From positions 62,001 through 126,000 of the forward strand of contig JAISSW010000016.1 in assembly GCA_031272895.1 (NCBI GenBank): a DNA stretch of 64,000 nucleotides, written 5' to 3'. The stretch's first letter is position 1. Each line of letters begins with the position of its first letter. The notes under the pieces were generated by a model. That model saw nothing but the letters and a program-made list of their open reading frames with translations, was not told where the DNA came from and did no database searches. Both the position numbers and the translations under genes were made by a program. Shown piece by piece: positions 14,881 through 24,389 of the stretch. The DNA comes from Clostridium sp. GTDB lineage: Bacteria; Bacillota; Clostridia; Oscillospirales; Acutalibacteraceae.

Positions 14881-15723
14881 TTGGAAAACACATTAAAAAA
14901 ACAGCTGAAGGCGACGGCGATTAAGGCACGCCTTGCCGCGCTGGAGGGCGTTTGGCGCGCCAAGTCCGGGCACCCCGGCGGCAGCCTGAGCGCGGCTGAC
15001 CTGCTCACCTACCTTTACTTCAAGCAGATGAAGCTTGACCCAAAAAATCCGGGCTGGGAGGAGCGTGACCGCTTCGTTCTCTCTAAGGGACACGCGGCGC
15101 CCGGTCTTTACGCCGTTTTGGCGCTGCGCGGCTACTTCCCCGTGGAGGATTTGGCTACGCTGCGCCACCCTGACAGTCACCTGCAGGGGCACCCGAATAT
15201 GCACCTTACACCCGGCGTGGATATGTCCACCGGCTCACTCGGGCAGGGGATTTCCGCCGCCGTGGGCATGGCGCTGGGCGCAAAAATCGGCGGCAAGGCA
15301 TGGCGTACCTACGCGATGCTGGGCGACGGCGAGCTGCAGGAGGGGCAGGTCTGGGAGGCGGCTATGTTTGCCGCCGCAAAGGGACTTGACAACCTGACCA
15401 TTGTTGTTGACAACAACAACCTGCAAATTGACGGCACAATTGAGCAGGTCAACTCACCCTACCCCATTGCGGAGAAATTCGCGGCATTTGGCTGGCATGT
15501 TATTGAGATTAACGGTCATTGCTTCGGCGAGATTGAAAAGGCCTTTGACGAGGCGCTGACAATCAGCGGCAAGCCCGTTTGCATTGTGGCAAAAACAATC
15601 AAGGGCAAGGGCGTGTCTTTCATGGAAAACAACGTGGGCTGGCACGGCAGCGCCCCCAATGATGAGCAATATGAGCAGGCGGTGGCGGAGCTTAAGGCCG
15701 CCCTTGCGGAAGTGGAGGGCTGA
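14881..15723 (+). CDS. Transketolase N-terminal subunit
   Basis: This is the thiamine-diphosphate-binding half of a split transketolase (280 aa), which moves two-carbon ketol units in the pentose phosphate pathway. Visible motifs are SGHPGGSLSAADLLTYLY, LSKGHAAPGLYAVL and the ThDP signature GDGELQEGQVWEAAM...NNN. The start is TTG at 14881, 8 nt after GAGAGGAG. An upstream ATG at 14818 lies in the promoter and is rejected. The C-terminal half begins 4 nt downstream. Split transketolases are common in Firmicutes and archaea. Confidence 0.95.
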   Translation: MENTLKKQLKATAIKARLAALEGVWRAKSGHPGGSLSAADLLTYLYFKQMKLDPKNPGWEERDRFVLSKGHAAPGLYAVLALRGYFPVEDLATLRHPDSHLQGHPNMHLTPGVDMSTGSLGQGISAAVGMALGAKIGGKAWRTYAMLGDGELQEGQVWEAAMFAAAKGLDNLTIVVDNNNLQIDGTIEQVNSPYPIAEKFAAFGWHVIEINGHCFGEIEKAFDEALTISGKPVCIVAKTIKGKGVSFMENNVGWHGSAPNDEQYEQAVAELKAALAEVEG

Positions 15724-15726
15724 GAA

Positions 15727-16665
15727 ATGAGTGAAATTAAGCTTGCAACCCGTGACGCATACGGCAAGGCATTGGCGGAGCTTGGCGCAATAAACCCCAA
15801 GCTGGTTGTTTTGGACGCGGACCTTGCCGCCGCAACAAAAACAAGTGTTTTTGCAAAGGAATACCCCCAGCGCTTTTTTGACGCAGGCATCGCCGAGGCT
15901 AACCTCATTGGTGTTTCCGCGGGGCTGAGCACGGCGGGCTACACGGTGTTCGCGTCCTCCTTTGCCATGTTTGCCGCGGGTCGTGCCTTTGAGCAAATCC
16001 GCAACACACTTGGCTATCCCCACATCAACGTCAACATTGGCGCAACACACGCGGGAATCTCCGTGGGCGAGGACGGCGCCAGCCACCAGTGCTGCGAGGA
16101 CATTGCCCTTATGCGCACAATCCCGGGCATGACGGTAATCAATCCCGCGGACGACGTGGAAGCGCGCGCCGCAGTGTTCGCCGCAGCGGAATTACCCACC
16201 CCATGCTACCTGCGCTTTGGGCGCTTGGCCGTGCCGCGTGTTAACAAAGAGGACTACAAATTTGAGCTTGGCAAGGCTGTTACGCTCAAGGAGGGCAGCG
16301 ACGCCACAATAATCGCAACGGGGCTTATGGTCGCAGAGGCTCTTGCCGCCGCCGCCGCGCTGGAGAGCGAGGGCATTAGCGCCGGGGTGCTGAACATCCA
16401 TACAATCAAGCCCTTGGACGAAGCCGCAGTGCTTGCGGCAGCCGCAAAGACCGGGCTGCTCGTCACCGCGGAGGAACATTCAATCATCGGCGGGCTTGGC
16501 GGCGCTGTCGCGGAGCTTGTGAGCGAAAAGGCTCCCTGCCGTGTGCTGCGCGTTGGCGTAAGGGATAAGTTCGGTCGCTCAGGTCCGGCGCTGGAAATGC
16601 TCAAGCGCTATGGCTTGGACGCAAAAACAATCGCGGAAACGGTTCGCGCGGGGCTTGGGAAATAA
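15727..16665 (+). CDS. Transketolase C-terminal subunit
   Basis: The 312-aa partner of the preceding gene holds the pyrimidine-binding and C-terminal domains. It starts MSEIKLATRDAYGKALAEL. It has the Glu-containing FDAGIAEANLIGVSAGLS segment that activates ThDP, GATHAGISVGEDGASHQ, and the transketolase C domain (LLVTAEEHSIIGGLGGAV). Expression should be coupled with the N subunit. A terminator follows within 16 nt. Confidence 0.95.
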   Translation: MSEIKLATRDAYGKALAELGAINPKLVVLDADLAAATKTSVFAKEYPQRFFDAGIAEANLIGVSAGLSTAGYTVFASSFAMFAAGRAFEQIRNTLGYPHINVNIGATHAGISVGEDGASHQCCEDIALMRTIPGMTVINPADDVEARAAVFAAAELPTPCYLRFGRLAVPRVNKEDYKFELGKAVTLKEGSDATIIATGLMVAEALAAAAALESEGISAGVLNIHTIKPLDEAAVLAAAAKTGLLVTAEEHSIIGGLGGAVAELVSEKAPCRVLRVGVRDKFGRSGPALEMLKRYGLDAKTIAETVRAGLGK

Positions 16666-16680
16666 AAGCAAGGCAAATAA

Positions 16681-16704
16681 AGGAGGGTCGCCCCTCCTTT
16701 TTTG
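16681..16704 (+). terminator. Terminator after the transketolase genes
   Basis: Stem AGGAGGG/CCCTCCT with loop TCGC, followed by six T residues. It sits between two convergent genes. A weaker A-rich flank suggests it could also stop minus-strand transcripts of mltG. Confidence 0.85.
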
Positions 16705-17604
16705 TTAGCCCAAGCCGTATTGCTCAATTTGCGCCAAATGCTCGCTGTAGGTTTTGCTGTAATGGTTTTGGTGGTCCGCCCCAAAGAAGAAGAATAGGTA
16801 GTCGCTTTTGGCGGGGTTTTGCGCGGCGTTGATTGCCCTTATTCCGGGGGAGCAAATCGGTCCGGCGGGCAGGACACCGACAAAGTCGTCGTTCCACGCC
16901 GTGTTGAAGAGGGCACGGTAGCGGTCGGGGTTTTTAATCCAGGTGCCGCTTTGCACTATATAATTATTCACATACTCTGCGGTCACGTCCGAGCCGAGCT
17001 TAATCCCTTGCTTAATCCTGTTGTTGAAAACGGAGGAAATCATTGCCATCTGCTCCGTGGAGCGGGTTTCGCGCTCAATGACGCTTGCTAAAATCAAGCT
17101 GTCGTAATCCGGCAGCCCCGAGTACTCGTAGTATGCGTTCAGCATTTTCTTCAGCACCTCTACGGGGTCCGAGTCCGTGTACAGCTCATATGTCGCGGGG
17201 AACAGAAAGCCCTCGTAGCGGTAGGCGACGTCGGGATTGTTCGGCACAGTGAAGCTTTGTACCGTGTAGTTCTGCGCAGCGTCAAAAAAGTCCCTTGCCC
17301 CGCAAATGCCGTTTTCCTCCAGCGTCGCGGCGATTTGGTAAAACGAATAGCCCTCAGGTATTACAACCCGCTTAATTTCCCTCTCGTCGACGTCCCCCGT
17401 TGTTGTTTTGCTTTCCGAGCTTGCGGCGGCAGCACTTGTCCTTTTGTCTTCCGTGCCGCTTGCCGAACCGCTTGTTTCTGCGGAGCTTCCCGTCGTCGCG
17501 GCAGTGCTTTCCAAGCCGGCTTCGCCCTGTGTACCGCAGGCAGCCAAAAAAGCCGCCATAGCCAAAAGCAAAGCCAAAAGCCTCAGTACGCTTTTACCGA
17601 GCAT
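16705..17604 (-). CDS. mltG: Endolytic transglycosylase MltG/YceG, lipoprotein form
   Basis: MltG cleaves nascent peptidoglycan at the membrane and ends glycan strand elongation. The catalytic block is clear: LILASVIERETRSTEQMAMI (catalytic Glu in IERE), then VFNNRIKQGIKLGSDVT. The family C-terminus follows: GPICSPGIRAINAAQNP...DYLFF and HYSKTYSEH. A LysM-like segment (IPEGYSFYQIAATLEENGI) precedes it. The N-terminus has a lipobox (FLAAC, Cys23) and a Ser/Thr-rich linker in place of the usual transmembrane anchor. The ATG at 17604 (299 aa) has AGGAG 8 nt upstream; a TTG one codon earlier is less well placed. It lies 18 nt after an uncharacterised lipoprotein gene. Confidence 0.9.
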   Translation of the reverse strand: MLGKSVLRLLALLLAMAAFLAACGTQGEAGLESTAATTGSSAETSGSASGTEDKRTSAAAASSESKTTTGDVDEREIKRVVIPEGYSFYQIAATLEENGICGARDFFDAAQNYTVQSFTVPNNPDVAYRYEGFLFPATYELYTDSDPVEVLKKMLNAYYEYSGLPDYDSLILASVIERETRSTEQMAMISSVFNNRIKQGIKLGSDVTAEYVNNYIVQSGTWIKNPDRYRALFNTAWNDDFVGVLPAGPICSPGIRAINAAQNPAKSDYLFFFFGADHQNHYSKTYSEHLAQIEQYGLG

Positions 17605-17622
17605 CAATGTTTCTCCTAAAAA

Positions 17623-18675
17623 TCAGAATTCAAAGCTGTTGAACACAACCTCTGTGTTGTTCCTGCCGGAGGCCTTGTCCACCTCAAACTCAATGCCGAC
17701 GGCCTTGGAATAAATATTGTTCAGCTCCGCAACGCCGCTCATGGTGTGGCGGATTTCCACCGGCAAGCCCGTGTATTTATTCACCGTTGCGACTATTGTT
17801 GATTCTCCCACATATATATTAACGCTCTCAACTGTCGGCTTAACGGTAATAAGAGTGATTTTCATTCCCGCCTCAAAGGTCGCCTTGCCCTCCGCCGCTG
17901 TTTTGAAGTCCGCCGTGTAGCGTCCGAGCGGATTGTTTGCCGCACGCTCCGGGTTGTTGACTCCCTTAACCTTTAGGGTAAGAACATAATTATCGCCGCT
18001 CTCCTTACACGAGGCGCTGACCAAATCGTCCTCGCCAAGCGACGCGGAAACCAAATAGTTAGTCGACTGCCCCTTGCTTGCGGTGTAGGGATGTGTGCCG
18101 GTTCCCATGAACTCGTCCACCTTGCTCATAATCGGCTTTTCGGCTACGGCCCTTACCGCCGCACTTATTTGCTCAAAGCCGGTTACGTCGCTGACTGTGG
18201 TTGTTACTACCTTTCGGAAGCCCGCCTTTGAGCTGTTGACCTTTTTGGTGAGATTATTGTAAAAGCTCGCAAGCTCAGCCTTGCCGACGGGCATGGCGAT
18301 TTTTTCTTTTGGTATTGTGCTTGTGGGCTGTGTTGTGGTGGTGGCGCTTGGCTGAGTGGTTGAAGTAACCGGAGTAAGCGTTGAGGTTGTGCCGCCGTTA
18401 TTGTCCTGCGACGGCGCTTGCGTTGTAGTGACCGGGGCAGCGGTGGTTCCTGTGCCCGTTGCCCCCGTGGACTGCACCGCGTTTGTTTCGGTTTCCTCCG
18501 GCGCGGAGGAGGAAACAACAGCGCTGCCGCCGGTGGTTTCCGCCTCTTGCAGGTAGCTTGGGCGCGGAAGCTGCACCGCAACGGTAGGCACGGCGTTGCC
18601 GCAGGCAGTCAGCGCAAGCAGCGCCGCAGCAACGGCTCCCGGCACAAAAAGCTTGGCAAAACGCTTTATATTCAT
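17623..18675 (-). CDS. Uncharacterised Thr-rich lipoprotein
   Basis: The 350-aa product has a lipoprotein signal (LLALTAC, Cys25). A Ser/Thr/Pro-rich spacer of ~95 residues follows, with runs such as TSTTQPSATTTTQPTSTIP. The C-terminal domain (~residues 125-350) is predicted to be mixed alpha/beta (GKAELASFYNNLTKKVNSSK at its start). It contains no motif I recognise. It is transcribed with mltG (18-nt gap), suggesting an envelope role. The C-terminal pattern resembles lipid- or ligand-binding lipoproteins in a loose way only; no function is assigned. Confidence 0.85.
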   Translation of the reverse strand: MNIKRFAKLFVPGAVAAALLALTACGNAVPTVAVQLPRPSYLQEAETTGGSAVVSSSAPEETETNAVQSTGATGTGTTAAPVTTTQAPSQDNNGGTTSTLTPVTSTTQPSATTTTQPTSTIPKEKIAMPVGKAELASFYNNLTKKVNSSKAGFRKVVTTTVSDVTGFEQISAAVRAVAEKPIMSKVDEFMGTGTHPYTASKGQSTNYLVSASLGEDDLVSASCKESGDNYVLTLKVKGVNNPERAANNPLGRYTADFKTAAEGKATFEAGMKITLITVKPTVESVNIYVGESTIVATVNKYTGLPVEIRHTMSGVAELNNIYSKAVGIEFEVDKASGRNNTEVVFNSFEF

Positions 18676-18711
18676 GGTTTACCCCTCGTTTGGACAAATT
18701 TCGTCCTGTAT

Positions 18712-18740
18712 ATTGTCGCACAAAACCGCGCACAAGTCAA
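18712..18740 (-). promoter_or_regulatory. Promoter of the lipoprotein-mltG operon
   Basis: TTGACT (18740-18735) and GACAAT (18717-18712), spacing 17, with TG-C before the -10, 37 bp upstream of the lipoprotein ATG. Confidence 0.55.
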
Positions 18741-18778
18741 GTACATTACATTAACTGTTTGTTAACTCTGTTTGATTT

Positions 18779-20212
18779 TTACTCCTTTACGGCTCGCTCA
18801 AGCTCGCTCATATCAGCGCCGGAAAGCACAACCTTATCCCCCGCAAGCATAACCGTTGAGCCCTTTGGCGTAACCACGTTGCCGTCGCGCTGAATCATTA
18901 CCACCAGCACGCTTTCGGGTATTTCTGCGTCCATTATTGACTTGCCCTCCCAAGGGTGTCCCTGTGTTACGCTGACCTCTGCAAGCTTGCCATAGCGGTC
19001 CTCAGGGTAATCGTTGAGCGTTTTGAACACTGAGCCGCTTTCGTCCACCAGACCAAGCTTGCGCGCCGCCATTGGCAAAAAGCTGCCCTGAAGCGTTATC
19101 GAAAGCAGGCAGATGACAAAAACAATGTTGAACAGGTCGTCCGCAACGGGAATGCCCGTTGCCAAAACGATTGTTGCAAACACAATTGACGCCGCCCCGC
19201 GCAGCCCTGACCATGCCGTAAGCGCCTGCGCCCGCAGGGAAAGCTTGAACGGCGTTAGGATAATGACTGACGCAACAGGTCTTGCGACAAAGGTGATTAC
19301 AAGGGCGCAAAGCAAGGCGGGCACAAGGTGGGCAAGCAGCTTTGTGGGTACGCTCAGCAAGCCAAGCATGAAGAACAGGGCGATTTGCACAAGCCAGGTC
19401 AGTCCGTCAAAAAAGTGAAGTATGCTGCGCCTGTGAACGAACTGTGAGTTGCCAAGGATAATCCCCAGCAGGTAGACGGCAAGGTATTCGTTGCCCCCAA
19501 GCTGCAGGTTAACGGCAAAGCACAGCAGAGCCATTGCCGCAACAAAAATCGGGTAAAGCCCGTCAACCTCAAGCTTAACACGCTTTAACAGGGCAAGCGT
19601 AACTATGGCAAAGCCGCCGCCCAGAACAATAGCGAAGCCAAATTGCTTAAGCAAAAACAACGCCACGTCCCCCGCGGAAAGCTGCACACCCTGCGCCATT
19701 GAAAGCAAAAGCACAGTGAGCATATAGCTCATGGGGTCGTTACTGCCGCTTTCCAGCTCCAAAAGTGAGTCCATGTGGTTTTTAAGGCTCAGCTTGCGGG
19801 CGCGCAGGACAGAGAACACGCTTGCCGCGTCCGTGCTGGAAACCACCGCCCCCAGCAGCATTGAATTGACAAGTGACCAACCCAAAATCCAGTACGCCAT
19901 TATACCAAGCAAGCCCGCGGTCAGCACAACGCCGACGGTGGAAAGCAGCAGCGCCGGCGCCGCCACACGCTTTGCCTCCCGCCAGTTAAGCCCAAAGCCG
20001 CCGTAAAACATGATGAACATAAGCGCCACGGAGCAAATACTTTCCGCAAGGTGCGCGTCCTCAAAATCAACGTGGAGCGGTCCGTCCACGCCGACGAACA
20101 TACCCATTGCCAAAAAGATAAGCAGCGTCGGTACGCCGATTTTATAAATCAGCTTGCTGGAGAAAATGCTGACCGTCACAAGCGCCGCGCCTATAATAAT
20201 CCACTGCGCCAC
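18779..20212 (-). CDS. K+/H+ antiporter, NhaP2/CvrA type (CPA1 family)
   Basis: The 477-aa protein has about 12 hydrophobic helices of the Na+/H+ exchanger fold. It shows the substrate-site region LGAVVSSTDAASVFSVLR and ELESGSNDPMSYMLTV, where SGSNDP is the CPA1 signature. A TrkA-C (RCK_C) domain follows (residues ~400-477: VTQGHPWEGKSIMDAEIPESV...AGDKVVLSGA). Family members extrude K+ or Na+ in exchange for protons, and the TrkA-C domain binds a regulatory ligand. The start is GTG, with AAGGAGGG just upstream. Which cation is moved cannot be told from sequence. Confidence 0.9.
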   Translation of the reverse strand: MAQWIIIGAALVTVSIFSSKLIYKIGVPTLLIFLAMGMFVGVDGPLHVDFEDAHLAESICSVALMFIMFYGGFGLNWREAKRVAAPALLLSTVGVVLTAGLLGIMAYWILGWSLVNSMLLGAVVSSTDAASVFSVLRARKLSLKNHMDSLLELESGSNDPMSYMLTVLLLSMAQGVQLSAGDVALFLLKQFGFAIVLGGGFAIVTLALLKRVKLEVDGLYPIFVAAMALLCFAVNLQLGGNEYLAVYLLGIILGNSQFVHRRSILHFFDGLTWLVQIALFFMLGLLSVPTKLLAHLVPALLCALVITFVARPVASVIILTPFKLSLRAQALTAWSGLRGAASIVFATIVLATGIPVADDLFNIVFVICLLSITLQGSFLPMAARKLGLVDESGSVFKTLNDYPEDRYGKLAEVSVTQGHPWEGKSIMDAEIPESVLVVMIQRDGNVVTPKGSTVMLAGDKVVLSGADMSELERAVKE

Positions 20213-20282
20213 CGCAAGCCCTCCTTAAATCCCGTGTAAGGAAACAGCACCGCACTTGTTAGCGCGGCGCTGCACTTGTAAT

Positions 20283-20312
20283 ATTATACCATGAAGCCCC
20301 GGCTTGTGTCAA
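20283..20312 (-). promoter_or_regulatory. Promoter of the antiporter gene
   Basis: TTGACA (20312-20307) and TATAAT (20288-20283), spacing 18, minus strand. It lies immediately past the argG stop codon, so the antiporter is transcribed separately. Confidence 0.75.
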
Positions 20313-20325
20313 ACGGGGCAGTGGG

Positions 20326-21552
20326 TTACTTTTGCTTCCTCTCCTGCTCCAGGATTGCGCGAACCTTAATCGGCAGCCCGAACAGGTTGATAAAGCCGGC
20401 GCTGTCGTTTTGGTCGTATACCTCGTCCTCGTCAAAGGTGGCAAACGCCTCGCTGTAGAGGGAGTAGGGGCTTGTTACGCCGGCGTTGAAGATTCCGCCC
20501 TTAAACAGCTTGAGCCGCACGTCGCCCGTAACCGTTTCCTGAGTTTTGTCAACAAAGGCGTCCATTGCCTCCCGCAAGGGGGTGAACCACTGCCCGAAGT
20601 ACACAAGCTCGGCATAGCGCAGGGCAAGCTGCTCCTTGTAATGCTGGGTATCACGGTCAAGGGTGATTGTTTCCAGCACGTCGTGGGCGCGGTAAAGGAT
20701 AGCGCCCGCCGGGTTTTCGTAAACTCCGCGCGACTTCATACCAACAAGGCGATTTTCCACAAGGTCGTCTATTCCTACGCCGTGCTTGCCGCCAAGCTTA
20801 TTGAGCTTTTCAATCAACGCAACGCCGTCAAGCTCCTCGCCGTCAACTGCCGTGGGGATTCCCTTTTCAAAATGTATCGTCACATACTCCGCCTCGTCCG
20901 GTGCCTGCTCCGGCGCAACACCAAGCTCCAAAAAGCCCGGTTTTGTGTATTGCGGCTCGTTGGCGGGGTCCTCCAAATCCAAGCCCTCATGGCTAAGGTG
21001 CCAAAGGTTTTTATCCTTGGAGTAATTGGTTTCGCGGTTAATTTTCAGCGGAATGCCGCGCGCCTCGGCGTAAGCGATTTCCTCCTCGCGGCTCTTCAAA
21101 TCCCAAACACGCCACGGGGCTATAATCTTCATGCCGGGGGCAAACGCCTTGATTGTAAGCTCAAAGCGCACCTGGTCGTTGCCCTTGCCCGTGCAGCCAT
21201 GGCAAATTGCGTCCGCGCCCTCCTTGAGGGCAATTTCCACAATACGCTTGGCAATAATCGGCCGCGCAAATGACGTTCCCAAAAGGTAATCCCTTTCGTA
21301 GCGCGCGCCCGCCTTAAGGGTTGGGAAGATGTAGTCCTCCACAAAGGTTTTCTTCAGGTCCTCAATGTAGAGCTTTGACGCCCCGGTCTTGATTGCCTTT
21401 TCCTCCAGCCCCTCCAGCTCGGTTCCCTGCCCCACGTCGCCGCTGACGGCGATAACCTCGCAGCCGGGGTAGTTCTCCTTAAGCCAAGGGATAATGATTG
21501 ATGTGTCCAGCCCGCCGGAATAAGCAAGGACTACCTTTTTGATTTGACCCAT
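20326..21552 (-). CDS. argG: Argininosuccinate synthase
   Basis: ArgG joins citrulline and aspartate using ATP in arginine synthesis. The 408-aa product has the N-type ATP-pyrophosphatase P-loop AYSGGLDTS, the family signature [15 protein letters not shown], and the SPYSLYSE block. It is full length. It stands alone: argH is not adjacent on either side. AAGGAG precedes the ATG. A possible -10 (TATAAT, 21590-21585) is present with no convincing -35. No ARG box was identified by eye. Confidence 0.97.
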   Translation of the reverse strand: MGQIKKVVLAYSGGLDTSIIIPWLKENYPGCEVIAVSGDVGQGTELEGLEEKAIKTGASKLYIEDLKKTFVEDYIFPTLKAGARYERDYLLGTSFARPIIAKRIVEIALKEGADAICHGCTGKGNDQVRFELTIKAFAPGMKIIAPWRVWDLKSREEEIAYAEARGIPLKINRETNYSKDKNLWHLSHEGLDLEDPANEPQYTKPGFLELGVAPEQAPDEAEYVTIHFEKGIPTAVDGEELDGVALIEKLNKLGGKHGVGIDDLVENRLVGMKSRGVYENPAGAILYRAHDVLETITLDRDTQHYKEQLALRYAELVYFGQWFTPLREAMDAFVDKTQETVTGDVRLKLFKGGIFNAGVTSPYSLYSEAFATFDEDEVYDQNDSAGFINLFGLPIKVRAILEQERKQK

Positions 21553-21719
21553 TGTTTTTGCTCCTTAAAATTCGTTTGGATAGTATTATATCACAAAGCT
21601 CTGCGTTTATTGTTCTCTTTTAGAAAAATGGCGCATAAAAGCGCATAAATATGCAAATAAAATGAAAGTTTATGCAGAATCGCTTCCGACAGGCCTCTCC
21701 CCCCTCCGGCTCGTTCCGC

Positions 21720-21748
21720 TTGCAATTTTGCGCAAAATATGGTATAAT
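21720..21748 (+). promoter_or_regulatory. Promoter of gyrA
   Basis: TTGCAA (21720-21725), 17-bp spacer ending TG-G, and TATAAT (21743-21748): an extended -10 promoter. The ~65-nt leader contains two copies of GCGCTG/GCGC and a short dyad. Confidence 0.7.
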
Positions 21749-21818
21749 TATTTTCTACGCAGTGCGCTGATAAAGCGCTGTGAATAGCGCATGAAAATGC
21801 GATTTGGGAGTTAATCAG

Positions 21819-24305
21819 ATGGCCTTTACAGAAGAGTCGTTAGACCTGCAGAAGATAATCTCGGTTGATATTAACACTGAGATGCGCAAGTCCTTCCTCG
21901 ATTATTCAATGTCCGTCATAACCGCCCGCGCCCTGCCGGACGTGCGCGACGGCCTTAAGCCCGTGCACCGCAGAATACTCTACACCATGTACGAGAATTC
22001 TCTCTATCCGGACAAGCCCTACCGCAAGTGCGCGGACACGGTGGGCTCGGTTTTGGGGCGCTACCACCCCCACGGCGACGCCTCAGTTTATGACGCAATG
22101 GTGCGCCTTGCTCAGGATTTTTCCATGCGCTATATGCTGGTGGACGGTCATGGTAACTTCGGCTCTGTTGACGGCGACCCGCCCGCGGCATACCGCTACA
22201 CCGAAAGCCGCATGAGCAAGCTCTCCCTTGAGCTGCTGACGGATATAGACAAGGAAACCGTTGACTTCGCCCCTAACTACGACGACCGCCTGCAGGAACC
22301 GACGGTGCTGCCCTCCCGTTTCCCTAATCTGCTGGTGAACGGCTCCGCAGGCATTGCGGTGGGCATGGCCACCAATATTCCCCCGCACAACCTTGGGGAG
22401 GTAATCGCCGCCTGCCGCCTACTGATAGATAACCCCGACGCCACGCTTGAGGAGCTTATGTCCGTACTTCCCGGCCCCGACTTCCCGACGGCGGGTATTG
22501 TTATGGGCAAGGCGGGGGTGCGCGCGGCATACGGCACGGGCAAGGGCAAAATCAGCCTGCGCGCCCGCGCGGAGATTGTTGAGGACAAGAACGGTCGCTT
22601 CAAAATCGTGGTGACGGAGCTGCCGTACCAGGTGAACAAGGCAAAGCTGCACGAGCATATCGGCGAGCTTGTTAAAGAAAAGCGCATTGAAGGCATTGCC
22701 GACGCGAACGATTATTCCAGCCGCGAGGGTATGCAGTTTGTTATTACCCTTAAGCGCGACGCAAACCCGCAGGTTGTGCTTAACCAGCTGTTTGCGCTGA
22801 CGCAAATGCAGGTGACGGTTGGTGTTAACCTGCTTGCGCTTGTGGGCGGCGAGCCAAAAATACTGACGCTTAAGCAAATGCTGGAGCATTACATCAAATT
22901 CCAGTGCGAGGTTATTGCCCGCCGCACAAAATATGACCTGCGCAAGGCACAGGAAAGGGCGCATATCCTTGAGGGTCTGTTGGTCGCCCTTGACTTTATA
23001 GATGAAGTAATAGCCCTGCTGCGCGCCGCGAAAAGCATCCCGGAGGGCAAGCAGGGGCTGATGGAGCACTTTGGCTTGGACGACGCACAGGCACAGGCGA
23101 TTGTTCAAATGCGCCTTGGGCAGCTGACCGGGCTTGAGCGCCAGAAGATTGAGGACGAAACAGCAAAGCTAAAGGCTCTTATTGCCGAATTCCTTGAACT
23201 GCTTGCCAGCGACACGCTGATTCTTGCAAAGGTCAAGGAGGAGCTGACCGCAATTGGCGAAAAATATACAGACCCGCGCCGCACAGAGCTTGCCAACGTC
23301 AGCGGAGAGGTTGACATTGAGGACCTTATCCCTGAGGAAACCTGCGTGTTTACGCTCAGCAATATGGGCTACTTAAAGCGCGTGCCGGCGGAAACCTACC
23401 AAACGCAGCACCGCGGCGGACGCGGCATTGTGGGCATGGCAAACCGCGAGGAGGATGCCACCCGTTCGCTGTTCACCGGCTCAACGCACGAGTATGTTAT
23501 GTTCTTCACCAGCAAGGGCCGCTGCTTCAGGCTAAAGGGCTATGAGATACCGGAGGGGAGCCGCAATTCCAAGGGCATGAACGCCGTCAACCTTTTGCAG
23601 TTAGAAAGCGAAGAAGCGCTGTCCTCAATGCTGCCCATACCAAAGGAGAACGCGGGGCTTTACGTCTGCATGGTAACCCGGCAGGGCGTTATTAAGCGCA
23701 CAGCGCTGGAGGACTACAAAAATGTGCGAAAGAGCGGCCTGAGGGCAATCAACCTTGACGAGGGCGATGAGCTTGCCTGGGTTGAGCTGACAAAAGGCGA
23801 CGACCAGCTGCTGCTTGCCACCAAAAAGGGTATGGCAATCCGCTTTGCGGAGGACGATGCCCGTGTGCTTGGTCGAACGGCCCGCGGTGTCCGCGCGATA
23901 CGCCTTAAGGGCGGCGACAGCGTGGTTGGCTTTGGTGTGCTTGCGGCGGATAAAGAGGTGCTGACGGTAAGTGAAACGGGCTTTGGGCGCCGCTCACTGC
24001 CGGAGAATTACCGTCTGCAAAGCCGCGGCGGCTTGGGTCTGAGAAACTATCATGTGGAGCGCTACGGCGATGTGGCCGCCATTGCGCTGATTAACCCTGA
24101 CGACGAGCTTCTGCTTATTTCCGGCAACGGAGTGCTGATAAGAATTTCTGCGGCGCAGATACGCCTTGCAAGCAGACCCGCCAAGGGAGTTAAGGTCATG
24201 CGCTTGGGCGAGGGCGAATATGTCGTAAGCCTCAGCGCCCTGCCCGCGGACGACGGCGGCGAAACGGAACCCCTGCCTGAGGAGGCTTCCGCAAACGGCG
24301 ATTAG
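21819..24305 (+). CDS. gyrA: DNA gyrase subunit A
   Basis: GyrA (828 aa) is the DNA-breaking subunit of gyrase. The cleavage domain is intact, with catalytic Tyr127 in AAYRYTES. The C-terminal beta-pinwheel carries a GyrA box variant (QHRGGRG), which marks gyrase rather than topoisomerase IV. The quinolone region reads [10 protein letters not shown]: Ala88 stands where E. coli has Ser83, while Asp92 matches Asp87. The ATG at 21819 is 8 nt after GGGAG; an in-frame TTG at 21804 overlaps that site and is rejected. gyrB is not adjacent, so the subunits are encoded apart. A terminator follows. Confidence 0.97.
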   Translation: MAFTEESLDLQKIISVDINTEMRKSFLDYSMSVITARALPDVRDGLKPVHRRILYTMYENSLYPDKPYRKCADTVGSVLGRYHPHGDASVYDAMVRLAQDFSMRYMLVDGHGNFGSVDGDPPAAYRYTESRMSKLSLELLTDIDKETVDFAPNYDDRLQEPTVLPSRFPNLLVNGSAGIAVGMATNIPPHNLGEVIAACRLLIDNPDATLEELMSVLPGPDFPTAGIVMGKAGVRAAYGTGKGKISLRARAEIVEDKNGRFKIVVTELPYQVNKAKLHEHIGELVKEKRIEGIADANDYSSREGMQFVITLKRDANPQVVLNQLFALTQMQVTVGVNLLALVGGEPKILTLKQMLEHYIKFQCEVIARRTKYDLRKAQERAHILEGLLVALDFIDEVIALLRAAKSIPEGKQGLMEHFGLDDAQAQAIVQMRLGQLTGLERQKIEDETAKLKALIAEFLELLASDTLILAKVKEELTAIGEKYTDPRRTELANVSGEVDIEDLIPEETCVFTLSNMGYLKRVPAETYQTQHRGGRGIVGMANREEDATRSLFTGSTHEYVMFFTSKGRCFRLKGYEIPEGSRNSKGMNAVNLLQLESEEALSSMLPIPKENAGLYVCMVTRQGVIKRTALEDYKNVRKSGLRAINLDEGDELAWVELTKGDDQLLLATKKGMAIRFAEDDARVLGRTARGVRAIRLKGGDSVVGFGVLAADKEVLTVSETGFGRRSLPENYRLQSRGGLGLRNYHVERYGDVAAIALINPDDELLLISGNGVLIRISAAQIRLASRPAKGVKVMRLGEGEYVVSLSALPADDGGETEPLPEEASANGD

Positions 24306-24319
24306 GAATAACAACAAAC

Positions 24320-24359
24320 GGGACGCGGTGATTTGCCGCGTCCCTTGTTGTATAGCATT
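24320..24359 (+). terminator. Terminator after gyrA
   Basis: A 9-bp GC-rich stem (GGGACGCGG/CCGCGTCCC, loop of 7) at 24320-24344, followed by TTGTTG and a later T run. Confidence 0.75.
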
Positions 24360-24389
24360 TTTTTGCGCCTAAAGCCGCTGAGAAGCGTA

